Part shown: piece by piece, positions 53,001 to 60,702 of the stretch | How positions within the stretch are numbered: the first letter of the stretch is position 1 | Layout: each line of letters opens with the position of its first letter | Origin: JAZKFT01 sp965246935 | GTDB taxonomy: Bacteria > Bacteroidota > Bacteroidia > Chitinophagales > Chitinophagaceae | Assembly (NCBI GenBank): GCA_965246935.1 | Contig: CBDFGC010000036.1 | Coordinates: forward strand, 1 to 64,000 | Direction: 5' to 3' | Length of the DNA stretch: 64,000 nucleotides | The notes under the pieces: model-generated | What the model saw: the letters and a program-made list of their open reading frames with translations, nothing else | The model's database searches: none | Told to the model about the DNA's origin: nothing | Made by a program: the position numbers and the translations under genes

Positions 53001-54438
53001 CCCGGTTACCCATAGCTATCCTGCCATTATCTCCTACAATGTATCGTTAAGAGTATCCAGCGATAAAGGATGTATCAGCACTTTAGTTACAAAGCCGGTT
53101 GTAATCGGACTGGCACCCACGGTAAATTTCGGATTGCCGCAGGTTTGCCTGAGTGATCCGTATGCCGAGTTCACCGATAGCAGCACCATTGCAAACGGAA
53201 CAGCTTCTTCCTTTCAGCATTTATGGAATTTTGGCGATGCGAATGCTACGCCAGCTAACCCTAATACCTCCACTATCAAAAACGGACGTCACCGTTACAC
53301 ATCGGTAGGTATGTACACGGTCAGGCTCATAGTAACCGCTGCAAGTGGCTGTTCGGACACACTTACAAAACAAGTAACCATAAACGGGGGAGCACCTGTG
53401 GCCAATTTTGCCATCCGCAACAATGGCAATATTTGTTCCTCGGATTCACTTATTATACAAAACCAGTCAAGTGTGAATTTTGGCAGCATTACCAAACTGG
53501 AAATTTATTGGGATTACGGGAATAATCCTGGTCTTGTGTTGATTGATAATGCACCTATAACTAATAAAATATATTATCATCCATATCCAAATAGTACTCA
53601 AATTTCTAATCAATACACCGTACGGATGGTGGCTTATTCAGGAGGGGTATGTGTGAACGAAATATCAAAGATGGTAACGGTTTATTCCAATCCTACGGTT
53701 GGCATCACCCTCAATCCGCAGCAGGTATGCCTCGGAAATGCGATTAACTTCCAGGATACTGCAACCAACCCGGGATTTAGTATCGCTGCCTGGTCGTGGG
53801 TTTTTGGCGATAATACGAACGGTGGTAACCGCAATATATCCCACACTTATAGCCAGGCCGGAACGTATAACGTAACCCTTCGAAGTACAACTACCGACGG
53901 TTGCTCGTCGCCTGTCGTTACCAAGCAGGTAATTGTGAATGCTATTCCACAGGTAAATGCCGGCCCTGATTTGTTTGTATTGGAAGGTGGACAGGCGTTG
54001 ATAAAAGCCACCTCTAACGCCAGCAATTTTAGGTGGTCGCCGGCAACCTGGCTGAGCGATTCTACTGCGTTGCAACCCATAACAAAACCGTTAGCAGATA
54101 TTACGTACACACTGACAGTTACCAGTTCCGGAAATTGCATAGCTACAGATGATGTATTGGTAAAAGTTTTGAAAGATCTGGAAATACCTAATGTATTTAG
54201 CCCCAATGGCGACGGTATCAATGACGTTTGGGTGATAAAATCCCTGGAAAGCTATCCGGGCAGCGTAATGCAGGTATTTGACAGATATGGACGTTCGGTA
54301 CTACTGAGTAATGGTTATGCAAAACCCTGGGATGGTAAATTCAACGGTACACCGTTGCCGGCCGGCACCTATTATTACATATTAGATCCCAAAAACGGGC
54401 GCAAAGCAATTACCGGTTCTGTAACTATTTTGCGTTAA
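50095..54438 (+). CDS. Giant PKD-domain cell-surface protein with T9SS type B sorting domain
   Basis: This 1447-residue secreted protein has a signal peptide at residues 1-19 (MKKGVVFFACLLLFSIAYTQ region). Residues about 25-470 look like an IgGFc-binding/adhesin-type N-terminal domain (GKDFWISYAGHDN, VVTVGTTSGTST, YVYLASTEEQNKLN, VQYITSQN). From about 580 to 1300 there are about eight PKD-like domains, each with a W-x-W/D-FGDG type motif (WNWQFGDGS, YSWNFGDGG, WFWDFGDNA, WQWDFGDGT). The C-terminal 90 residues are a gliding-motility-type sorting domain (IPNVFSPNGDGINDVWVI, YDRYGRSV-like, PAGTYYYIL, ITGSVTILR). It is probably exported by type IX secretion and fixed to the surface. The PorP/SprF gene follows in the same direction. 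Confidence 0.92.
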   Translation: MKKGVVFFACLLLFSIAYTQDFSNKGKDFWISYAGHDNATNSTMGVYITSNINTSGVVTVGTTSGTSTVIPYTVTANNVTRIFIGLSGAVNASNSYVYLASTEEQNKLNAGIHVTADKPVAVYAHIIYSARSGATLVLPVNVWGKEYIVPSYRNTGSGSSSYGEINVMAADTNTLVEITPAVSSRNGTHAAGVPFTVLLAKPGDVYQLQFSISADISGTKVRSIASGVSGCKPIGVYSATTWSGFDCTATSGDNLYQQLFPLSAWGKNFLTAPFFSRVSDIVRVFVQDPTTIVTKTESGITTTLSGTPTNGYYEYKTGQPTKITADKPISVIQYITSQNCITGANPPLGDPEMVVLNPLEQTINDITVFSAHKNYVPNGQSNVTACYLNIIIKTAVAPSFKINGLAPTGTFFPIPGTIYSYLQENVTNITLSNPVQNLKADSAFSAIAYGFGSVESYGYNAGTNVKDLYQHVIIRNQYATVDFPATCINTPFTFAITLPYLATSLAWDFHGSFTNVTNTAPIPDSSYIIDSKTVYVYRLPNQYNYSTTGTFPVTVTAINPTSDGCSGSNQIDYNVEVFEKPKANFYWNHNGCLSDSVRFRDTTDALGRQIIKWNWQFGDGSIDTVQYPKKLYTASGPYNVKMSVITDVGCLADTTKQIIINNAPMAKFGVSAPLCPGKPVIFTDSSAIVTGTIIKWYWDYGNGQKDTLTANTSRIVTYTATGNYTVTLQVEASGGCKSLVFSRTITINPNPLANFTSPVICFPSGSGQFFSTSGISDASESQFTYSWNFGDGGTATTANPVHQFSIPGNYSVLLTVTSNKGCVDDTLRPLTSLYSQPVAQFNMIPEMCPGDTAHFTDQSTAANSSVVKWFWDFGDNATDTLQNPQHTYPNAGTYIVKLYVRSAVGCSSDTFSRTVIVNRVPTANFTIGAPSCKGQPIVFTSTSVANSGNLARWQWDFGDGTLLDVTNGNPVTHSYPAIISYNVSLRVSSDKGCISTLVTKPVVIGLAPTVNFGLPQVCLSDPYAEFTDSSTIANGTASSFQHLWNFGDANATPANPNTSTIKNGRHRYTSVGMYTVRLIVTAASGCSDTLTKQVTINGGAPVANFAIRNNGNICSSDSLIIQNQSSVNFGSITKLEIYWDYGNNPGLVLIDNAPITNKIYYHPYPNSTQISNQYTVRMVAYSGGVCVNEISKMVTVYSNPTVGITLNPQQVCLGNAINFQDTATNPGFSIAAWSWVFGDNTNGGNRNISHTYSQAGTYNVTLRSTTTDGCSSPVVTKQVIVNAIPQVNAGPDLFVLEGGQALIKATSNASNFRWSPATWLSDSTALQPITKPLADITYTLTVTSSGNCIATDDVLVKVLKDLEIPNVFSPNGDGINDVWVIKSLESYPGSVMQVFDRYGRSVLLSNGYAKPWDGKFNGTPLPAGTYYYILDPKNGRKAITGSVTILR

Positions 54439-54466
54439 TTCTAATTCAAAGATTATTTTTGTTTTC

Positions 54467-55477
54467 ATGAGAAAATGTATGTTGATGCTGCTCATTACGG
54501 CAGCATGTGTAGCGAAAGCACAGCAGCGGCCGCATTATACCCAGTACATCCTAAATAATTTCATTATTAACCCGGCATTAGCTGGTATTGAAAATTATAC
54601 TGATGTGAAAGTCAGTCACCGCCATCAATGGGTAGGAATACAGGATGCTCCCGTCACTACCTATCTTACTATTTCGGCACCGATTCACAAAAAAGATGAC
54701 CGGGAGAACGCTACATCATTCCACATGAACGGCGAAAATCCACGGGGCCGGCAGTATTGGCAGGATTACGAAGCAGCGCAACCACACAGCGGTGTGGGCC
54801 TTACCGTTATAAATGATAAGACCGGCCCTTTAAAACGTTTTTCCATGTACGGAACCTATGCGTACCACATTGGTATCAGTACCCAAACAAGTCTAGCTGC
54901 GGGTTTTTCTGCAGGGTTCACCAGTAATTCACTGGATCGCAGTAAATTAATTTTTGATAATCCGGTTGACCCCGCAGTAGGAACCAGCAATTACCTCAAT
55001 AAATTACGTCCTGATTTATCAGCCGGTTTATGGTTATACAGTGCAGATTATTTTTTAGGCTTATCGGTACAGCAAATATTACCCCAGGGGTTAAAGTTTT
55101 CAAATGATACACTAAAAGTAGATCGCAAAACGTATCCCCACCTGTTTTTACAGGGCGGGTATCGGTTCCAGTTAAGCGATGATATCAGTTTTATACCCTC
55201 TGCCGTTATACGCATCGTAGACCCACTGCCGGTAGGGGTAGATATCAATACTAAATTTATGTACCAGGATTTATTATGGGCCGGGGCTGCTTACCGGGTG
55301 AAAGATGGATTCAGTGGAATGGTAGGTGTAAATATCAGCAACAAACTGAACATCGGTTATGCGTATGACTACACCACATCTGCACTCCAGAATTACACAA
55401 AAGGAACCCACGAAGTGGTAGTAGGTTTTTTATTAGGTAATAAGTATGGTGACTGGTGCCCACGCAACATCTGGTAA
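54467..55477 (+). CDS. PorP/SprF family outer-membrane protein
   Basis: This 336-residue beta-barrel-like protein has a signal peptide (MRKCMLMLLITAACVAKAQ) and the family start RPHYTQYILNNFIINPALAGI, followed by VKVSHRHQWVGIQDAP. PorP/SprF proteins work with type IX secretion, and members next to a large type B cargo protein help deliver and anchor that cargo. Here it directly follows such a cargo gene by 28 bases, so the two form a pair. It is not the core PorP of the secretion machine. A terminator hairpin follows. Confidence 0.93.
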   Translation: MRKCMLMLLITAACVAKAQQRPHYTQYILNNFIINPALAGIENYTDVKVSHRHQWVGIQDAPVTTYLTISAPIHKKDDRENATSFHMNGENPRGRQYWQDYEAAQPHSGVGLTVINDKTGPLKRFSMYGTYAYHIGISTQTSLAAGFSAGFTSNSLDRSKLIFDNPVDPAVGTSNYLNKLRPDLSAGLWLYSADYFLGLSVQQILPQGLKFSNDTLKVDRKTYPHLFLQGGYRFQLSDDISFIPSAVIRIVDPLPVGVDINTKFMYQDLLWAGAAYRVKDGFSGMVGVNISNKLNIGYAYDYTTSALQNYTKGTHEVVVGFLLGNKYGDWCPRNIW

Positions 55478-55493
55478 CAAATTGTATAAAAGC

Positions 55494-55516
55494 TGCCAAC
55501 TTTTGGAAAGTTGGCA
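55494..55516. terminator. Perfect hairpin between the PorP/SprF-like gene and the small DUF6496 gene
   Basis: TGCCAACTTT (55494-55503) pairs with AAAGTTGGCA (55507-55516), 10 bp with a 3-base loop, between convergent genes. The following T-run is weak (ACTTTCATTTT). Confidence 0.75.
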
Positions 55517-55552
55517 ACTTTCATTTTGAGGATAAGCAAACGGGATGTTTGC

Positions 55553-55750
55553 TTATTTTTTTGCTTTTTTTGTTGCCGCTTTTTTGGGAACTTTCGCTCC
55601 ATCTTCACGGGCCTCTGATAGCCCGATGGCAATTGCCTGTTTTGGGTTAGTCACTTTTTTACCGCTTTTGCCACTTACAAGTTTCCCTTTTTTCATTTCA
55701 TCCATTGTTTCTTTTACATGCTCACCAGCTGCTTTTGAATACTTTGCCAT
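55553..55750 (-). CDS. Small basic DUF6496 protein
   Basis: This 65-residue protein resembles the DUF6496 family: MAKYSKAAGEHVKETMDEMK, GKLVSGKSGKKVTNPKQAIA and IGLSEAREDGAKVP, followed by a Lys/Ala-rich tail (KKAATKKAKK) like histone-type proteins. The basic tail suggests nucleic-acid binding, but no function is known. It is transcribed toward the PorP/SprF-like gene. Confidence 0.8.
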   Translation of the reverse strand: MAKYSKAAGEHVKETMDEMKKGKLVSGKSGKKVTNPKQAIAIGLSEAREDGAKVPKKAATKKAKK

Positions 55751-55940
55751 AGTATAAAGTTTAGATTTTCATATCAATACAAATGCCAGTAACATGCTTT
55801 TTTAAAATAATTTGTAAACAGATAAAAAAACAAGACGGTATAGGTGATACTAAGGGTTACAATTATAAAAAAGTTTTCTTTTATTGATGGCATAGCGGTT
55901 GCTTATGCAGTAAGCATTAGCCCAATAAATATTACTATCT

Positions 55941-55966
55941 AAACTTTCAATAATAATTGAAAGTTT
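55941..55966. promoter_or_regulatory. 11-bp perfect inverted repeat with adjacent TATCTTTG: likely operator/promoter
   Basis: AAACTTTCAAT (55941-55951) and ATTGAAAGTTT (55956-55966) form a perfect palindrome with a 4-base spacer. TATCTTTG, matching the TAnnTTTG -7 element, begins 3 bases later (55970-55977), with the ATG of the dehydrogenase at 55995. A dimeric repressor binding here would overlap the promoter. Confidence 0.65.
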
Positions 55967-55994
55967 GTTTATCTTTGTAACTCAAATTACCGTT

Positions 55995-57332
55995 ATGAAA
56001 GTTATCATCGTTGGAGCCGGGTTCGCCGGGCTTAAAATTGCCCGAAAGCTGAATAACAAACCCGGGTTTGAAGTAACATTAGTTGATAAATTTAATTATC
56101 ATCAGTTTCAACCACTGTTTTACCAGGTTGCCACTTCCAGCCTCGATGCCAGTAATATTTCCTTTCCGTTGCGGAAAATGTTTCAAAAAAGCAAGAACGT
56201 TCATATAAGGCTTGCCAATCTGCAATCCATTGATGCTGAAAACCAAACCATACAAACCGATGAAGGCGGGTATGAATACGATGTTCTGATTATTGCCACC
56301 GGCGCTGACACAAATTTTTTTGGAAACAAAAATGTTGAACAACATGTATTTCCCATGAAGTCGACAACTGAGGCACTTCAGCTTCGCCACCGATTGTTAC
56401 AAAATTTTGAAGAAGCGTTGCTGACGAAAGATCCGGCGACTTTGCAAAAACTGATGAATGTGGTGATTGTTGGGGGCGGTGCTACCGGGGTAGAGCTCAG
56501 CGGGTCTATTGCTGAAATGAAAAGATTCGTTTTACCTAAAGATTACCCGGAACTGGACTTTAACCAAATGAAAATTATTTTGCTGGAAGGGTCAGATAAA
56601 ACCCTGGGTGCTATGAGCGAAAAATCGGCCGCTCAGAGTCGTCAATATCTGGAAAGGCTGGGAGTTACGGTAATGACGAATGAAATTGTAAAAGATTATG
56701 ATGGTTCGGCCGTTTCATTGCAAAACGGAAACACCATACCGTCTGCCCTGGTAATCTGGGCAGCGGGCATAAAGGGCAACGTTCCGGAAGGCATCGATAA
56801 ATCACTGATCGTAAGGGGTAACCGCATTATGGTTGACAGGTACAGCCGGGTAAAAGGTGAAGAAAATATTTATGCTATTGGTGACGTAGCTTATATGGAA
56901 ACACCCAAATATCCAAAAGGACATCCACAGGTGGCAACCGTGGCAATAGACCAGGCAGAAAATGTAGTCGATAACCTGATACGGATGGAACGCAAATCGA
57001 ATAAGTTATACGAATTTGAGTACCATGATAAGGGTTCGATGGCAACCGTAGGCAGGAATCTGGCTGTGGTGGATATACCAAAACCAAAACTGCATTTTTC
57101 TGGATTTTTTGCGTGGCTTATCTGGATGGGCCTGCATTTATTTCTATTGGTTGGCGTAAAAAACCGGATTATGGTTTTCATTAACTGGATTGTAAATTAT
57201 CTGACCCATGACCAGAGTTTACGGTTGATTTTTAAAGAGTTTTACCGGCAACCAACCACAGGTGCCGGTCCTGCAAAAAACGTAGACGCATTGCAACCAT
57301 CCAAAGCAGAACCTGTATTAGCTGCAAGTTGA
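55995..57332 (+). CDS. NADH dehydrogenase-like FAD oxidoreductase (NDH-2 type)
   Basis: This 445-residue flavoprotein has MKVIIVGAGFAGLKIARKL (FAD-binding Rossmann) at the N-terminus, YDVLIIATGADTNFFG, then the NAD-binding VVIVGGGATGVELSGSIAE and the FAD-binding YAIGDVAYM. The C-terminal region has the membrane-association pattern of NDH-2 enzymes (FFAWLIWMGLHLFLLVGVKNR). NDH-2 oxidises NADH and reduces quinone without pumping protons. ATG 55995 is chosen because the Rossmann motif starts there; an upstream ATG adds 10 odd residues. The palindrome and TATCTTTG just upstream suggest specific control. Confidence 0.92.
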   Translation: MKVIIVGAGFAGLKIARKLNNKPGFEVTLVDKFNYHQFQPLFYQVATSSLDASNISFPLRKMFQKSKNVHIRLANLQSIDAENQTIQTDEGGYEYDVLIIATGADTNFFGNKNVEQHVFPMKSTTEALQLRHRLLQNFEEALLTKDPATLQKLMNVVIVGGGATGVELSGSIAEMKRFVLPKDYPELDFNQMKIILLEGSDKTLGAMSEKSAAQSRQYLERLGVTVMTNEIVKDYDGSAVSLQNGNTIPSALVIWAAGIKGNVPEGIDKSLIVRGNRIMVDRYSRVKGEENIYAIGDVAYMETPKYPKGHPQVATVAIDQAENVVDNLIRMERKSNKLYEFEYHDKGSMATVGRNLAVVDIPKPKLHFSGFFAWLIWMGLHLFLLVGVKNRIMVFINWIVNYLTHDQSLRLIFKEFYRQPTTGAGPAKNVDALQPSKAEPVLAAS

Positions 57333-57569
57333 ACAAAGTAAGTTTTGTAAGAAAATACCTGCTCTGCTATAAGCGGCCATCTGGTATTCAAAAATCTAAT
57401 TTGGAAAAAAGCTCAACTAAGATTTAAAGCAAAGTAAGAAGGCGTACAAGTGACTGACAAAAGCCTGAATGTAAGGAATGTAATACCATTACCGATTTAT
57501 GTATCACATAAACTGAAAAAAACAAGGTGTACATAGAATAGCCGGACTAATACGTTTTAATGTTATAAT

Positions 57570-58262
57570 ATGGTAGTAGGAAATGGAATGATCGCAAAAA
57601 GATTTATAGCGTATCAGGACGATAATAGTTGTATAATATTTGCATCCGGCGTTTCGAATTCAAGCAATAAAAATGTTGAGCAGTTCAATAGAGAAACGTA
57701 TCTTCTCGAAAAAACAATAGCGGAAAACCCTTTGAAAGCACTGGTCTATTTTAGTACATGCAGTATCTACGACAATACATTACAGTCCTCTTCTTATGTG
57801 GCACACAAGATTGCGATGGAACAATTAATTAAAAAAAATTGTATTCAGTTTATTATTTTCAGAGTTTCAAATCCCGTCGGAGTTACCAGTAATCCGCATA
57901 TTGTACTGAATTATTTTATTGACCATATTGTAAGTCAAAAGTACTTCACTGTATGGAGAAGTGCCGGACGAAATCTGATTGATTTAGACGATATGTACCA
58001 AATTTGCCATACCATACTATCAGAAAAAAGAAAGCAGCAAGCTATTATTAATATAGCTAACCCTTACAACTATTCTGTTGCCTACATAATTTCCGTAATT
58101 GAAAGTCATTTTGGAAAAAAAGGCATATATGATTGGGTTGATAAAGGAAGCAGTCCGCAAATCGATGTAAATGAAATAATACCCATTATCCGTCAATTAC
58201 AAATACAATTCGGTGAAGACTACTTATGTAAGCTATTGCAAAAATATTACCCTGTATCATGA
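57570..58262 (+). CDS. NAD-dependent epimerase/dehydratase-like protein
   Basis: This 230-residue protein is of the extended SDR group and shorter than the usual 300. It starts MVVGNGMIAKRF, where VVGNGMIAKR takes the place of the GxxGxxG loop. FSTCSIYDN and the YxxxK-type SSYVAHKIAMEQLI carry the catalytic Tyr and Lys, and VWRSAGRNLIDLDDMYQI is typical of sugar-nucleotide epimerases. The glycine loop is degenerate, so the first strand may be incomplete or the enzyme diverged. It overlaps the glycosyltransferase gene by four bases (ATGA). Confidence 0.75.
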   Translation: MVVGNGMIAKRFIAYQDDNSCIIFASGVSNSSNKNVEQFNRETYLLEKTIAENPLKALVYFSTCSIYDNTLQSSSYVAHKIAMEQLIKKNCIQFIIFRVSNPVGVTSNPHIVLNYFIDHIVSQKYFTVWRSAGRNLIDLDDMYQICHTILSEKRKQQAIINIANPYNYSVAYIISVIESHFGKKGIYDWVDKGSSPQIDVNEIIPIIRQLQIQFGEDYLCKLLQKYYPVS

Positions 58263-59437
58263 CGTATAAGCAAGCCCGTACTAAGCTGATGATAGAATAT
58301 ATACTCATGTTGCCATTTGTTTTGGCCGGTAAATTTTTTGGATTACTATTTCCGTTTAAGACAAAGCATACAATCTTTCTTTTTTTTCCAAATGCGGACA
58401 TTGGAGGTACTCCCCAGGTTAATGCAGACATAACGAAATGTATTGCTGCTGAAAAACCGATTGTCATTTTTTCAAAAAAGCCTGCTAACAACCAGTTTAG
58501 AGAATTATACAATTTGCCGGGTATACGTATATTAGATTTGTATCGTCGTATAGATAATAAGTTATATCACTTTGTAAATTTCTTTTACCGTGGTGTGCTC
58601 GCCTCCCGGATTAACCAAAGTAAAAATGCAATAGTATTTGGAGGTGAAAGCCTTTTCTTTTACAAGATAGTGCCGCATTTGCAGAGGGATGTAAGATGTA
58701 TCGAGCTAAGCAATGTAAACAAATGGCTGCCTTATAATATTGGTTTCGCAAAAAGATTAAATGTGCGTATCTGTAGTTCGATGGCATTATTGAGAGATGT
58801 TAAACAACAATACCGGCAAAATCATTTTGACCCGCCCTTGTATGAACATCTTCAGTTTATAGATAATTCTATCGACATACCACCTGAGTATGATACGATG
58901 AATGAAAAGCTGGAAGTTGTTTTCATTGGTAGAGGGTCGCCACAGAAAAGAGTACATCTGATAGCTGAAATTGCAAAGCAATTACATGAGGAAAAAATAC
59001 CAGTTCACTTTTCCTTTGTAGGCGACGTCGAAACTATTATTGGCATAAACAATTATCCATACTGTAAGTTTTATGGTAGCATAAAAGACCCATTATTGAT
59101 GAAGGGAATTTACAGACAATCGGATGTATTGATACTTACGTCAGCCTTTGAGGGGCTGCCATTAGTAGTAATGCAGATGATGGCACAAGGCAGGGCAGTT
59201 GTTTCAACGGCTGTAAATGCTATACCGGATTACATTTATCACAATGAAAATGGCTTGTTAATAACAGAAAAGGATGAAACATTAATCGTAGAGCAGGGAA
59301 AACAGTATATCGCAATGCTGGCAAAAGACAGAAATCTATTAAAAAAACTGAGTTCAAACAGTAGAGGCCGGGCAATGGAATTATTCAATAAAGAAGCATT
59401 TTGTAAAAAATACAAAAGGATATTTGAAGTTCGTTAG
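58259..59437 (+). CDS. Glycosyltransferase family 4-like protein
   Basis: This 392-residue GT-B fold transferase has an N-terminal hydrophobic stretch (residues 13-28). The C-terminal donor domain contains VVFIGRGSPQKRVHLIAEI, YGSIKDPLLMKGIYRQ and SDVLILTSAFEGLPLVV, then QMMAQGRAVVSTAVNAIPDYI, the E-x7-type motif of GT4. Acceptor unknown. It is co-transcribed with the epimerase-like gene and convergent with the GT2 gene, overlapping it by four bases. Confidence 0.85.
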   Translation: MTYKQARTKLMIEYILMLPFVLAGKFFGLLFPFKTKHTIFLFFPNADIGGTPQVNADITKCIAAEKPIVIFSKKPANNQFRELYNLPGIRILDLYRRIDNKLYHFVNFFYRGVLASRINQSKNAIVFGGESLFFYKIVPHLQRDVRCIELSNVNKWLPYNIGFAKRLNVRICSSMALLRDVKQQYRQNHFDPPLYEHLQFIDNSIDIPPEYDTMNEKLEVVFIGRGSPQKRVHLIAEIAKQLHEEKIPVHFSFVGDVETIIGINNYPYCKFYGSIKDPLLMKGIYRQSDVLILTSAFEGLPLVVMQMMAQGRAVVSTAVNAIPDYIYHNENGLLITEKDETLIVEQGKQYIAMLAKDRNLLKKLSSNSRGRAMELFNKEAFCKKYKRIFEVR

Positions 59438-60444
59438 TTCTTGAAAATAGGTTTCGAATACATTTTTCTGAGTAACCGGTAAAGACGTCGGAAAACCGGA
59501 TTTCTATCGATCAAAAGCGCCAACCTAATACTTAATATTTTTTCCGGATGTAATTCTGAGTTTGTAGAAAGTTGCATTGAGTAACCTTTGCATTCGTTCA
59601 CAAATTGCTTTACGGATCCGCTTTTACTTTTTTTACTCTTTATCATCCGGTGCGAAAGACTTTTACAGTAATACAGGATAAACTCATTCCCATAGCTGCT
59701 AACGACATTCGAAAATTGTTCATTAATATTTTGTAGGGTAATGAAATATTTTATTACCAATTTAAAAGCTTCCCGGAACTTTGAATCTTCGGTAGTAAAA
59801 GTTGTACTTTGATGCAGGCGAAATGAAAAGCAATTCTTGGTTGCTACAGCTTTATAGGTTATGCAACTTAATTGATGGTAGATAGTAAGGTCGGCAAATA
59901 ATAAGTTGGGATAACTTGTTGGAATGCCGCCTATGTCATCGTAATCTTTTGACCTCATTACAAAGCCTGTTCCTACCAAGTCTGTTTGGTGCGTTAGAAG
60001 GGAGACTAAAAATTCAAACCCAACCTGTTTTTCTGATATTTGTTTACAACAGCGTATAGTTTTCCCCTGCGCATCTATAAAATTAAAATATGTTGTGTAA
60101 ATGCTTGCATGTGGATATTTATTAATTAACCGAAAAATTGTTTCAAGGTAGTCCGGCTCGAACAAGTCATCATGGCCTGTAAAAACAATAAATTCATTTT
60201 TTTCTACACCAACTATGCGTGCCCAGTTTGCTTCAATTGGTAATAATTTGTGTGACGGATGAATTACTATACCGTCGATTTTCAAGTCTCTAATCCATTC
60301 TAATGTGCCATCTGTACTACAGTTATCTAACACAATCAGGTTAAACCGCGTATAAGTTTGATTAAGAATGCTTTTTATACAAGCCTTTACATAATCACCA
60401 CCATTATGTACCGGGAGAATAACACTAAATTTTACCTGCTCCAT
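59434..60444 (-). CDS. Glycosyltransferase family 2
   Basis: This 336-residue GT-A fold transferase has the N-terminal nucleotide-sugar motif SVILPVHNGGDYVKACIKSI, LIVLDNCSTDGTLEWI, and the DxD-like FTGHDDLFEPDYLE. The C-terminal 120 residues are a basic helical domain. It ends across the GT4 stop, tail to tail. The three genes here may build a surface glycan, but there is no transport or polymerase gene alongside. Confidence 0.88.
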   Translation of the reverse strand: MEQVKFSVILPVHNGGDYVKACIKSILNQTYTRFNLIVLDNCSTDGTLEWIRDLKIDGIVIHPSHKLLPIEANWARIVGVEKNEFIVFTGHDDLFEPDYLETIFRLINKYPHASIYTTYFNFIDAQGKTIRCCKQISEKQVGFEFLVSLLTHQTDLVGTGFVMRSKDYDDIGGIPTSYPNLLFADLTIYHQLSCITYKAVATKNCFSFRLHQSTTFTTEDSKFREAFKLVIKYFITLQNINEQFSNVVSSYGNEFILYYCKSLSHRMIKSKKSKSGSVKQFVNECKGYSMQLSTNSELHPEKILSIRLALLIDRNPVFRRLYRLLRKMYSKPIFKN

Positions 60445-60635
60445 ATCTATACTTGTTAAGTTAAGTATGAATTACAAACTCTGCTGCAACTGATTTAATT
60501 AGGCAAAGCAATGTTATTTCTCTGAAAAATACTTACGTTTACTATAGTTCTGTTTTTACATGATTTTTTATACCACATTAGTTAATTAACACCGTATTTA
60601 CACATTTGATCTTCGTTACTTTTTATACCAATCAA

Positions 60636-60669
60636 AATGGGCTATGTCGAAAATTTGACATAGCCCATT
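60636..60669 (-). terminator. Intrinsic terminator of the first NHL gene
   Basis: AATGGGCTATGTC (60636-60648) pairs perfectly over 13 bp with GACATAGCCCATT (60657-60669), loop 8. On the minus strand it follows the NHL gene stop by about 33 bases and continues with TTTTG. Confidence 0.85.
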
Positions 60670-60702
60670 CTATTATAAAGCAACTATACTTAATTGATAC
60701 TT

